Positions 8,481 to 17,300 of a stretch of DNA of 64,000 nt are shown one piece after another. The notes below the pieces were generated by a model, which made no database searches, had not been told where the DNA came from, and saw only the letters and a program-made list of their open reading frames with translations. The stretch lies in NCBI RefSeq assembly GCF_022213955.1, contig NZ_JAKNTW010000001.1, positions 558,001 through 622,000 on the forward strand, given 5' to 3'. The stretch is from Dolomitihabitans soli (lineage in GTDB: Bacteria; Actinomycetota; Actinomycetes; Streptosporangiales; Streptosporangiaceae). The position numbers and the translations under genes were made by a program. The first letter of the stretch is position 1. Every line of letters begins with the position of its first letter.

Positions 8481-9713
8481 TCAGGACGGCATCGAAGGAC
8501 CGAGTTCGGCTCCCGCCGTCGTGCGCCGCCGGATGGCGGGCCCGATGGCGAGCTGGCCCAGTGCGGCGAGCAGGCCCACGGCGCCGACCGTGAACCACAG
8601 GACGCGCGGCCCGGCCTCCAGCAGGCGGGTTCCCACCAGCGGGGCGAGGAGACCGCCCGCCGACCAGGCGAAGCCGTACACGCCCGCGTAGCGGCCACGC
8701 AGGTGCGGCGGGGCGAGCGCGGCCACGACGGCGCCGGCGATGCCCGCGGTGACGATCTCGCCGATCGTCCACACCGTGACGGCCAGGGCGAACCCGGCGG
8801 TGGTGGAGGCGAAGGCGGTCAGCGTGTAGCCGGCCGCCACGATCGCGATGCCGGTCGCCATCACGGTGCTGTGGTCGCGTCTGCCGAGCCAGTCGCCGGT
8901 GAGCGGCTGGATGAAGACGATCAGCACTCCGTTCACCGCCATCACCAGCCCGTAGGCCCCGGTGGACAGCCCGGCCCCGGTCATCGCCAGTGGCAGCGTG
9001 GTGAATCCCTGGAGGTAGAGGAACGTGAAGGCGAGGCTGATCAGCACGAAGCCGAGCATCAGCCGGTCGCGCAGCACCTCGCGGAAGCCGCCCTGCCGCC
9101 GTTCCCGCCGCGCGGGCGAGCTCTCCTTGACCGATGTCCACACCAGCAGCCCGAAGATCGCACACGTGACCGCGTCGAACCAGAACAGCCAGAGGAACCC
9201 CGTCTGCGCCAGCCAGCCGCCGGACACCATCGCCACGGAGAAGCCCAGGTTGATCGCCCAGAACAGCAGGCCGTACGCCCGCGGCCGGTCGTCGGGCGGC
9301 ACCAGGTCGGCCACCAGCGCGTTGGAGGCGGGCCGGTACGCGTCGATCACCAGGCCGAGCACGAACATGCCGGTGAGGATGGCGGGCAGCGTGGTGCTGT
9401 ATCCCAGGGCGACCATGGTGACGGCCGTGGCCAGCATGCCGCCGGTGAGGGTGATCCGCCTGCCGACCCGGTCGGCCAGCCAGCCGGCGACGAGCTGGGA
9501 CAGCAGGGAGCCGACCCCGTAGACGGCCATGACGAGCCCGGCGGCGACGAGCGAGAAGCCGCGCGCCTGGGTCAGGTAGACGCCGATGAACGGTTCCACC
9601 ATGGTGCCCAGGCGGTTGACCAGGGTGCCGCCCCAGAGCACCCAGAACGTTCGGGGCAGCCCACCGATCTTCGACTGCAGGAAGGAGGGCTTGGCGGGGG
9701 TGGTTGTGGTCAC
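8481..9713 (-). CDS. MFS transporter (12-TM, drug efflux type)
   Basis: A 410-residue major facilitator with about twelve membrane helices. The family motif between helices 2 and 3 is visible as GWLADRVGRRITLTGG (about residues 77-92), and the second half repeats it as GDWLGRRDHSTVMATG. The length and motif fit the MDR-type exporters of the YdgQ/MdtH kind; the substrate is unknown. The gene is divergent from an ArsR-type regulator, and the 58-base gap holds a perfect palindrome next to the regulator start, so the regulator probably represses both genes. Confidence 0.9.
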   Translation of the reverse strand: MTTTTPAKPSFLQSKIGGLPRTFWVLWGGTLVNRLGTMVEPFIGVYLTQARGFSLVAAGLVMAVYGVGSLLSQLVAGWLADRVGRRITLTGGMLATAVTMVALGYSTTLPAILTGMFVLGLVIDAYRPASNALVADLVPPDDRPRAYGLLFWAINLGFSVAMVSGGWLAQTGFLWLFWFDAVTCAIFGLLVWTSVKESSPARRERRQGGFREVLRDRLMLGFVLISLAFTFLYLQGFTTLPLAMTGAGLSTGAYGLVMAVNGVLIVFIQPLTGDWLGRRDHSTVMATGIAIVAAGYTLTAFASTTAGFALAVTVWTIGEIVTAGIAGAVVAALAPPHLRGRYAGVYGFAWSAGGLLAPLVGTRLLEAGPRVLWFTVGAVGLLAALGQLAIGPAIRRRTTAGAELGPSMPS

Positions 9714-9751
9714 GGGGCAAGGGTTCGACAGGGCGGGTTCCCGGTGCCAAC

Positions 9752-9771
9752 CTTTTAGCGGAGGCTAAAAG
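9752..9771. promoter_or_regulatory. Palindromic operator abutting the ArsR-type start codon
   Basis: CTTTTAGC at 9752-9759 and GCTAAAAG at 9764-9771 form a perfect 8-bp inverted repeat around GGAG. The palindrome ends exactly where the ATG (9772) begins, and the ribosome binding site GGAGG lies in its loop. It is the only clear palindrome in the gap shared with the divergent exporter and is most simply an operator of the winged-helix regulator. An mRNA hairpin hiding the binding site is also possible. Confidence 0.7.
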
Positions 9772-10734
9772 ATGACGATGGAGTGGGTCTTCACGCCCGA
9801 CGACGTGGCACGACTGCGGTTCGCGTTCTCGCCGCTGTGGGAGGCCGTGATGAGCCTGCGCGCCCTCCGCGCGCCCGCGCACCACTCCCTGCACCTGCCC
9901 TGGATCAGGGCGGTACGGCCCGGCCTGGCCGGCCTTGACCTGGCGGAGCTGTACGCGCTCGCGCCCGCCAGAGGGTACATCGCCGACTTCCTCACGCCGC
10001 CGCCCGAGACTCCGCTGCCCGACTTCGCCGTCGAGCTCGACCGGGTCCGCCGTACGCCGCCCGAGGTCGCCGCCGAGGAGGTGAGACAGGTGTGCGGCGC
10101 GGACCCCCGGGTGGTCGACCGCTTTCTCGCCGACCCGGCGGCGGGGGTGCGGCGGGTGGCCGACGCGCTGCAGGACTACTGGGACGCCGTCTTCGCCGAG
10201 CACTGGCCGAGGGTGTACGGCCTGCTGGAGGCCGACGTGCTGCGCCGGAGCAGGCGACTGGCCACCGGTGGCGCCCGCGAGCTCTTCGCCGACCTGCATC
10301 CCTCGGTGCGCTGGCGGGGCGACGCCCTGGTCCTGAACAAGCGGCACTGCTCGGGAGGGCTGCTCGGCGGGGCGGGGCTGCTGCTCGTGCCGAGCGCGTT
10401 CTACGGGCGGGACGTGGGCGTGATGGTCGCGCCGTACCGCCCGATGCTGGTCTATCCCGCGCTCGGCGTCGGCACGCTCTGGGAGCAGGGACCGCCGCCG
10501 GCCCCGGGCGCCCTCGCCGCGCTGATCGGCCGGAGCCGGGCGCAGATCCTGCTCGCGCTCGCGGAGCCGGGCTCGACCACCGTGCTGGCGAGACGGCTGG
10601 CCCTCACCCCCGGAGCGGTCAGCCAGCATCTGGGCGTACTGGCCAAGGGCGGCCTGGTCAGCGGGCGTAGGCTTGGTAAAGAGGTCGTGTATCGGCGTAC
10701 CGGTCTCGGCGACAGCCTGGCCTGTGCACCGTGA
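9772..10734 (+). CDS. ArsR-family winged-helix regulator (DUF5937-type N-terminus)
   Basis: The 320-residue protein has a long N-terminal domain of the type found in actinobacterial DUF5937 proteins and a C-terminal winged helix (about residues 245-312: RSRAQILLALAEPGSTTVLA, then TPGAVSQHLGVLAKGGLVSG and a VVYRRT wing). The SQHLGVL helix is the DNA recognition helix of ArsR proteins. No metal-binding Cys pair is visible in the DNA-binding domain, so a small-molecule ligand bound by the N-terminal domain is more likely. It is divergent from an MFS exporter, with a perfect palindrome at 9752-9771 directly before its start. Confidence 0.87.
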   Translation: MTMEWVFTPDDVARLRFAFSPLWEAVMSLRALRAPAHHSLHLPWIRAVRPGLAGLDLAELYALAPARGYIADFLTPPPETPLPDFAVELDRVRRTPPEVAAEEVRQVCGADPRVVDRFLADPAAGVRRVADALQDYWDAVFAEHWPRVYGLLEADVLRRSRRLATGGARELFADLHPSVRWRGDALVLNKRHCSGGLLGGAGLLLVPSAFYGRDVGVMVAPYRPMLVYPALGVGTLWEQGPPPAPGALAALIGRSRAQILLALAEPGSTTVLARRLALTPGAVSQHLGVLAKGGLVSGRRLGKEVVYRRTGLGDSLACAP

Positions 10735-10755
10735 CAGATCTCACCATCGGCTCGC

Positions 10756-10771
10756 GTAACGTGTGCGAAAC
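10756..10771 (+). promoter_or_regulatory. GlnR-type half box upstream of glnA2
   Basis: The sequence gtaac-(6)-gaaac matches the a/b half site gTnAC-n6-GaAAc of the actinobacterial nitrogen regulator GlnR exactly in letters and spacing. It lies 89 bases before the TTG start of glnA2. No second half site follows at the usual six-base distance, so binding may be weak. The function is inferred from the motif and from the gene it precedes. Confidence 0.5.
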
Positions 10772-10860
10772 ACGAAGCAGGCAGACTTGGATCCCACCAG
10801 ACATGTCTTCCGCTGACCGCGATGACAATGGTTTGAACACGGCAGCAAGAAGGAGATGCC

Positions 10861-12222
10861 TTGGACCGCCAGCAGGAGTTCGTTCTGCGCACCCTAGAGG
10901 AGCGCGACATCCGGTTCATCCGGTTGTGGTTCACCGACGTGCTCGGCTTCCTGAAGTCCGTGGCGATCGCGCCTGCCGAGCTGGAAGGGGCCTTCGCCGA
11001 GGGCATCGGCTTCGACGGCTCGTCGATCGAGGGCTTCGCCCGGGTCTACGAGTCGGACATGCTGGCCAAGCCCGACCCGGGGACGTTCCAGATCCTGCCG
11101 TGGCGGAGTGAGACGCCCGGCGCGGCCCGCATCTTCTGCGACATCCTGATGCCCGACGGCTCGCCCTCGCACGCCGACCCGCGCTGGGTGCTCAAACGCA
11201 CCCTGGCCAAGGCGTCCGACATGGGGTTCAGCTTCTACACCCACCCCGAGGTGGAGTTCTTCCTGCTGCGCGGCAAGCCGGAGCGCGGTGTGCGGCCCGA
11301 GCCGATCGACGACGGCGGCTACTTCGACCACACCCCGCACAGCTCCGGCCACGACTTCCGGCGGAACGCGATCATGATGCTGGAGTCGATGGGCATCTCG
11401 GTGGAGTTCAGCCACCACGAGGGCGCGCCCGGCCAGCAGGAGATCGACCTCCGCTACGCGGACGCGCTCACCACCGCCGACAACATCATGACCTTCCGCC
11501 TGGTCATGAAGGAGGTCGCGCTGGAGCAGGGGGTGTGGGCGAGCTTCATGCCCAAGCCGTTCACCGAGCACCCGGGCTCCGGCATGCACACGCACATGTC
11601 CCTCTTCGAGGGCGACCGCAACGCCTTCTACGAACCGGGCGCCGACTACCAGCTCTCCAAGGTCGGCCGCTCGTTCATCGCGGGACTGCTGAAGCACGCC
11701 GCCGAGATCACCGCCGTTTGTAACCAGTGGGTGAATTCCTACAAACGCCTGTGGGGCGGCGCCGAGGCGATCGCCGGCCAGGGCGGGGAGGCGCCCAGCT
11801 ACATCTGCTGGGGCCACAACAACCGGTCGGCCCTGGTCCGGGTGCCGATGTACAAGCCGCACAAGAGCGGTTCGACGCGGGTGGAGTTCCGGTCGCTCGA
11901 CTCGGCCTGCAACCCCTACCTCGCCTTCGCCGTCATCCTCGCGGCCGGGCTGAAGGGCATCGAGGAGGGCTACGAGATGCCCCCCGGCGCCGAGGACGAC
12001 GTCTGGGCGCTGACCAGCGCAGAACGGCGGGCGCTCGGCATCCAGCCGCTGCCGCAGTCGCTCGACGAGGCGATCTCGGTGATGGAGCGCAGCGAACTGG
12101 TCGCCGAGACGCTCGGTGAGCACGTGTTCGACTACTTCCTCCGCAACAAGCGCACCGAGTGGATGGACTACCGCCGCCAGGTCACCGAGTTCGAGCTCGG
12201 CCGCTACCTGCCTGTCCTGTAA
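10861..12222 (+). CDS. glnA2: Glutamine synthetase-like protein GlnA2 (type I)
   Basis: A 453-residue glutamine synthetase fold protein. Conserved parts are GFDGSSIEGF (residues 50-59), the ATP/metal site HPEVEFFLL, GQQEIDLRYADAL, HTHMSLFEG and the NNRSALVRVP plus EFRSLDSACNPYLAF signatures. It matches the actinobacterial GlnA2 group; in Streptomyces coelicolor the related protein has been reported to glutamylate polyamines, so a role other than ammonia assimilation is possible. At the position of the adenylylated Tyr of GlnA1 there is Trp382 (EDDVWALTSAE), so control by GlnE is unlikely. The start is TTG 10861 behind AGAAGGAG. A GlnR-like half box lies upstream and a strong terminator downstream. 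Confidence 0.92.
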   Translation: MDRQQEFVLRTLEERDIRFIRLWFTDVLGFLKSVAIAPAELEGAFAEGIGFDGSSIEGFARVYESDMLAKPDPGTFQILPWRSETPGAARIFCDILMPDGSPSHADPRWVLKRTLAKASDMGFSFYTHPEVEFFLLRGKPERGVRPEPIDDGGYFDHTPHSSGHDFRRNAIMMLESMGISVEFSHHEGAPGQQEIDLRYADALTTADNIMTFRLVMKEVALEQGVWASFMPKPFTEHPGSGMHTHMSLFEGDRNAFYEPGADYQLSKVGRSFIAGLLKHAAEITAVCNQWVNSYKRLWGGAEAIAGQGGEAPSYICWGHNNRSALVRVPMYKPHKSGSTRVEFRSLDSACNPYLAFAVILAAGLKGIEEGYEMPPGAEDDVWALTSAERRALGIQPLPQSLDEAISVMERSELVAETLGEHVFDYFLRNKRTEWMDYRRQVTEFELGRYLPVL

Positions 12223-12255
12223 CCGCAGGTCAGCGGCGAATTCCTCAGCATGGAG

Positions 12256-12294
12256 GGCGCAGGGCCAACGGCAGTGAACCGTTGGCCCTGCGCC
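12256..12294 (+). terminator. Intrinsic-type terminator after glnA2
   Basis: A perfect 16-bp stem (ggcgcagggccaacgg at 12256-12271, its complement at 12279-12294) with a 7-base loop, 34 bases past the glnA2 stop. It lacks a long T tract, as is usual in high-GC actinobacteria. Confidence 0.85.
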
Positions 12295-12603
12295 GTCTCA
12301 CTGGCTCTGGGCCGTCTGCAGGCCTTCCGCACACCTGAACTGTGAGGATAACGGCCGGCTTCATCCTGTCAGGCCCTCTGGAGGCGGTCCGGGATTATGT
12401 ATTCGGGCGACTTCTGTCAAGGGGGACAACACGGCAGAGGGCGAACGTCGGGCAGTCATCACCCATCTGTGATGAGGTGGTCCGCTGCATCATAGACGGG
12501 TGATGACGAACAGTCTTTGGCCTTGCTTTTCATTCGGTCGCCTGGTTGTCTCTTTCGGGCTGTTCTACATGCCCTGCCGCGACCGGATGAAATTATGGTC
12601 GGC
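12295..12603. other. Gap between glnA2 terminator and secreted protein gene
   Basis: About 300 bases with lower GC than the neighbours and no supported gene; short frames on the minus strand (for example 12459-12710) lack codon bias and a ribosome binding site. Nothing else recognised here. Confidence 0.5.
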
Positions 12604-12921
12604 TCACACCCTTTGATGCCCGACCGATATCGGCCATGCATTGCTGGCGCATTGAGCGTATGATTTGACGGAATTGGCAACCCAAGGGCCGTAAACGGTG
12701 GTGTAGCCACCGCTGCTGTCCTGGCAGAAGAGCAGGACCCGTGTCTGAGTCACTCCGGTACCGCTGCACATCGCCCAGCCGGTGCCGCCGTAAGTGCCGG
12801 TCTGAGCGCTACTGCTGCAGGTCGCTGCCTGAGCGGGAGCAGTCGGTGACATCAGGGTTGTCGCGGCGGCGATCGCTGCCACCGCGGCCGCCGAAACGCC
12901 GAACTTCCTGATACGGCCCAC
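12604..12921 (-). CDS. Small secreted Cys-containing protein
   Basis: A 105-residue product with a clear export signal: positively charged start (MGRIRKFG), hydrophobic alanine-rich core and an AQA-A cleavage site near residue 32. The mature part of about 73 residues has four cysteines (CSSS, MCSG, FCQD, QCAS) and many Ser, Gly, Thr and Tyr, suggesting a small disulfide-stabilised extracellular protein. The GTG start at 12921 is preceded by AAAGGAG with 7-base spacing, which supports expression. I do not recognise the family; it resembles the many short secreted proteins of actinomycetes with no known role. It is a lone gene facing glnA2, with a scar region behind it. Confidence 0.75.
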   Translation of the reverse strand: MGRIRKFGVSAAAVAAIAAATTLMSPTAPAQAATCSSSAQTGTYGGTGWAMCSGTGVTQTRVLLFCQDSSGGYTTVYGPWVANSVKSYAQCASNAWPISVGHQRV

Positions 12922-13166
12922 TAATTATCTCCTTTCGGTGCGGATGTTTTGTCTCACTTCTCGATGTTAGTCACAGTTATGGCGGATATCCATAGGGGAT
13001 GATCTGCAATTCGAGTGAGTGGTTTACGGACTGGTTGCGGGGCCGCGGATTGAAGTCCGGAATGGGGAAACAACCTGCCGGGCGGGGTTATTGCCTAAGA
13101 GGTCCTGACAGGATGAAGTCGGCCGTATTCTCACGGCAATGATCGGTGTCCTGGTGTGGGAAGGGC

Positions 13167-13250
13167 GAGCAACTGCCGTGGATCCTTCACGACAGCCTGT
13201 GGGAGCGGCTCGAGCCGCTGCTGCCGAAGGTGGAGCGGCTGCGGGAGGAG
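13167..13250 (+). pseudogene. IS5-type transposase N-terminal remnant
   Basis: The translation of 13167-13250 contains LPWILHDSLWERLEPLLPKV, which matches the opening of IS5-group transposases (normally LW-RIEPLLPKVERR followed by a GRKR box). After residue 28 the similarity is lost and no DDE core follows, so this is a broken fragment of an inserted element. Confidence 0.55.
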
Positions 13251-13359
13251 GCGGGGGATCGGGATGGGGCTGAGCGGCCCGCTCGTTCGGCCGCTGACGC
13301 CGGCGACACCTTGGCGCCGCGGGAGCAGGCCGGGGAGGGTGGCCGGCGGGGGGATCTGG

Positions 13360-13436
13360 AAGCGCACCGAGTGGATGGACCACCGCCGCCCAGGTCATCG
13401 GGTTCGAGCTCGGCCGCTGCCCGCCGGTGCCGTAAC
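13360..13436 (+). pseudogene. Decayed duplicate of the glnA2 3' end
   Basis: The 77 bases from AAGCGCACCGAGTGGATGGA to the TAA at 13433-13435 align with glnA2 12148-12222 at about 90 percent identity, with one inserted C after CCGCCGCC that shifts the frame. The matching peptide is KRTEWMD followed by out-of-frame sequence. It is noncoding now and records a past duplication. Confidence 0.8.
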
Positions 13437-13561
13437 CCTTCGTTCAGCATGCCGTATCCGGGGCTCTCCGGCCGTCCCGATCGTTCTCCGGTAAAATGCC
13501 GTCGTTGATAACAACATTTGCGGACCCATCGCTCTTTTGGGGCGATATTTGGAGGTAAGGC

Positions 13562-14284
13562 ATGACGACGGCGGCCGAGCTGCAGACCGTGCTGAGGGTT
13601 CCCGCGCGGTTCCGCGGGCCAGCGGAGGCGGCGAACGGCGGATGGATCGCCGCCACGGTCGCCGAGGCGCTCGGCGCCGAGCAGGGGTCGGCCGTCGAGG
13701 TCACGCTGCACGCTCCAACGCCCCTGGAGAAGGAGCTGCGGATCCAGCACCACGGCAGCGCCGTCACGCTCGCCGACGGCGACCACGTGCTGGTCGAGGC
13801 CATCCCGGTGGCCGAGGACCTCCCGGCGCCCGGCTTCGTGCCGTTCAACGAGGCCGCCCGCGCGGAGGAGGGCTTCCCCGGGCTGGCCCACCACCCGTTC
13901 CCCGAGTGCTTCGTGTGCGGATTCCGCGATCCGGGCGACGGCCTGCGAATCCTCCCCGGCCCGGTCCCCGGCAGGGGACTGTACGCCGCGGGCTGGCGGG
14001 TGCCCGCCAGCGTGACCGACGGCGACGGCGTGGTCCCCGACCCGATCGTGTGGGGCGCGCTCGACTGTGTGAGCGGCTGGGCCGGCTTCCGGCCCGGTGA
14101 GCGCGCGCTCCTCGGGCGCCTGAGCGCGCGGATCCACCGCCGCGTCTACCCCGGCGGCACCTACTCCGTCGTCGGCCGCGCGGCCGGCCGCGAAGGCCGC
14201 AAGATGTACGGCGAGAGCGCGATCTACGAGCTGGACGGCACCCTGGTGGCCACCTCGCGCGCCACTTGGATCGTTCCGCGCTGA
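13562..14284 (+). CDS. Hotdog-fold (thioesterase-like) protein
   Basis: A 240-residue protein behind a strong ribosome binding site (GGAGG, 13551-13555). It shows a Cys-containing FPECFVCGFRDPGDGLRI segment (about residues 114-131) and a second half (ALDCVSGWAGF, then a YPGGTYSVVGRAAGREGRK strand pair and a final YELDGTLVATSRATW) that fits the hotdog fold of actinobacterial acyl-CoA thioesterase-like proteins. The family is common near fatty-acid or amino-acid genes but its substrates are not known. No partner genes adjoin it closely; the kinase gene starts 54 bases later on the same strand. Confidence 0.65.
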   Translation: MTTAAELQTVLRVPARFRGPAEAANGGWIAATVAEALGAEQGSAVEVTLHAPTPLEKELRIQHHGSAVTLADGDHVLVEAIPVAEDLPAPGFVPFNEAARAEEGFPGLAHHPFPECFVCGFRDPGDGLRILPGPVPGRGLYAAGWRVPASVTDGDGVVPDPIVWGALDCVSGWAGFRPGERALLGRLSARIHRRVYPGGTYSVVGRAAGREGRKMYGESAIYELDGTLVATSRATWIVPR

Positions 14285-14338
14285 GACGACGCGAAACGTG
14301 TGCCGAACCCCGGACGGTCCTCTAACGTCCAACAGGTC

Positions 14339-17300
14339 ATGACCTCACACGCCCTGGTTCCCGGTGATCCGCAGCGGATCGGTGAGCACCTGCTCGCCGG
14401 CCGCCTCGGCCAGGGCGGCCAGGGCGTCGTCTACGACGGCTACGACGCCACCGGGCAACGGGTCGCGATCAAGCTTTTGCACGCCGACGCCGACCGGTCG
14501 CGCGTCGCCAGGGAGATCTCCGCGGCGACCAAGGTCTCCTCCTTCTGCACCGCGCGGATCCTCGGCGCCGACCTCGACGCCGACCGGCCGTACATCGTCA
14601 GTGAGTTCATCGACGGGCAGAGCCTGCGCACGGCCGTCCGGAGCTCGGGGCCGCTCGATCCCGGCCGGCTGCACCGGCTGGCCGTCGCGGTGGCCACGGC
14701 GCTCACCGCGATCCACGCGGCCGGGGTCGTGCACCGCGACCTCAAACCGGACAACGTGCTGCTCGGCCCCGACGGGCCACGCGTGATCGACTTCGGCATC
14801 GCGCGCACCGCCGAGGCGCCGCTGACCTCCACGGGCCTGGTCGCGGGCACCCCGACCTACATGGCTCCCGAGGTCTTCACCGGCCGCCGGGCCGAGACGC
14901 CCGCCGACGTCTTCGCCTGGGCCGCCGTCGTCCTCTTCGCGGCGACCGGAAGCGACCCCTTCCACGCGGAGAGCCTCGGCGCGGTCATGTACCGGGTGCT
15001 GTCCACCCAGCCCGACCTGTCCGGCCTGCCCGAGACGCTGCGCCCGCTCGTCTCCGCCGCGCTCGCCAAGGAGCCGGGGGACCGCCCGGACGCCAGGGGA
15101 CTGCTGCTCGGACTGCTCGGCCAGGACGACCCGGCGGAGGGCGTCCGGGTCGCGGGCGACCTGAAGGCGGACGCCGAGCCCTCGCTGGGGTTGCTCGCGG
15201 AGGAGATCTTCGGCCGGCTGGCGCCCGCCGAGCAGGAGGTCGTCCCGGAGATCTTCCTGCGCCTGGTCAGCCTGGACGACGGCGGACTCGGGGTGCGCAG
15301 CGCCGACCGCTCCGAGCTGGGGGAGGGCGCCACGGTCGAACGGGTGCTGCGCGACTTCGCCTCGGCGGGGCTGCTGCGGGAGGAGACGCGCGACGGGGAG
15401 ACGCTCGTGCGGCCCTCGCGTCCCGGATTGCTGCTCGCCTGGGGCCGGCTGCGCGAGTGGGTGGACGCCGAGCGTGACGGGCTGCCCGTCCAGCAACGGG
15501 TGTCGCGGGCCGCGCGGCTGTGGGAGTCGGGCGGGCGCAGGGACGCCGACCTGCCCCAGGGCACCATGCTGGAGGAGGCCATGGCCTGGGCGGCCACCGG
15601 GCGCCGCCATCTCACCCTCAACCCGCTGGAGGCGGCCTACCTCAGGGCGGCCGCCGCGCTCGGCCGCCGCAGGGGCCGTAACCGGCGTCTGGTCACGACC
15701 GCGCTGGCCGCGCTGCTGGCGGTCGCCGTCGGCGCGGTCGTCGTCGCGGAGCAGCGCCGGGTGACCGTGGCCCAGCAGAGCGAGCGCATCGCCGGCCAGC
15801 TCGGCGAGGCCGTCGCCCGGCGGCTCGCGGGGCAGGCCGACGCCATCAGGCAGGCCGATCCGGCCACGGCCATGAAGCTCAGCGTCGCCGCCCACGCGGT
15901 CGCCCCGGTGCGGGAGGCGCTCGGCGCGCTGCGCGGCTCGATCGACCAGCGGGAGACCTCCGTCGTGCCGCAGCCCGAGCCCGGCCTCGAATACACCCTG
16001 AGCGCCGACGGCACCCAGCTGACGGGCGCGAGCGGCGACGGCGTCTCCTTCTGGGACGCGGGCACCGGTGTGAAGTCCTCCCCGGGTTCCGGCCTGGCCG
16101 CCCTCGTGCCCGCCCCCGGCGGGCACCGGCTGTGGGACGGCGCGCGTGAGGGCCTGCGGCCGGCGACGTACGGCGACGCGAACACCTGGTCGGAGTTCGG
16201 GCAGACGGGCCGGCGGCTGATGACCATGCGCGGGCGGGAGTTCGTCGTCTGGGACGTGCCGACGGGCGCGGCCCTGCTGCGCGTCCCGCACGCCGACGTC
16301 CTGGGCCGTGCGCTCGGCGGCGACCTCTTCGCCACCACCTCCCTCGACGGCCACGGCGTGCGGCTGTACGACCTGAGCAGCGGCCGCGCGCTGCCGGTGC
16401 CGGAACTGCCCGCGGACCTGGGCAAGCCCGACGACGTCGCGTTGAGCGCCGACGACAGGACCATGGTCGTGCAGGCGGACGGCCGCATGGTCTTCCTCGA
16501 CCTCGCCTCCGGCCGGCGCATCGGCGAGACCTCGGGGCCGGAGGGCCAGCTCAGGTTCGCCCCCGACGGCAGGTCGCTCGCCGTACGGCACAACGACGGG
16601 GTCGACCTCCTGTCGGTGCCGGGCGGCGCGACGCTGCTGAACTACCGCACCGAGGCGCAGCCGCAGGCGGGCAGTCTCCGGTTCACCCCCGGTGGCGAGG
16701 CCCTGCGCTTCCTCGACGCCTCGGGCGCGGTGATCACGCTCGACGTCTCCGGTACGGCGGCGGGCGCGCGGGTGGGCAAGGGCACGGTGGCCGCCGGTGC
16801 GCTGAGCCCCGACGGCAGGCTGGCCGCCGTCCAGACCGTGACGGGCACCGCGCCGGTGGTCGAGGTGTGGGACGTCGCGAAGGGCGTACGGCGGGCCAGG
16901 GTGACGCTGCCCCAGGTGCCGCGCGCCGACAACGGTTTCGTCGAGCCGCTGTTCAGCCCGGACGGCAGGACCCTGGCCATCTCGCAGAACGACGCCCCGC
17001 GCGTCCTGTTGTGGGATCTCGCGGCCGGCCGGGAGCGCGGCCGGCTCCGCTGGGACGGCAAGAGCGGCAGCAGCATGGCCTTCGACCCCACCGGGAGCCG
17101 GCTCGCGGTGGCCTCGCTGACCAAGGCCGACCAGGAGGTCGTCACCGTGTGGGACACGACCGCCCTGACCTCCCGGTCCACGGCCGCGACGGGGGCCGTG
17201 GGGCTGGCGTTCAGCCGGGACGGCGGCCTGCTCGCCCGCGGCGGCGTACGGGCCGGGCTGACGACCCTGGGCACCGGGCGGTCGGCCGATCTGCCGGGCA

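Larger units (their letters stand above)
12922..13561. other. Scar region: AT-richer promoter segment, transposase fragment and glnA2 tail copy
   Basis: The first 200 bases are relatively AT-rich and would hold the promoter of the minus-strand secreted protein. From 13146 onward there are gene fragments only (listed separately): an IS5-type transposase N-terminus and a decayed copy of the glnA2 3' end. No intact gene is supported before 13562. Confidence 0.6.

Noticed and set aside
8198-8698. N-terminal extension of nadE to 761 residues
   Set aside because: The added sequence is low complexity and overlaps the MFS gene; the nitrilase fold starts at GTG 8197.
12459-12710. Minus-strand small ORF overlapping the secreted protein
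   Set aside because: No coding bias and it overlaps a better supported gene.
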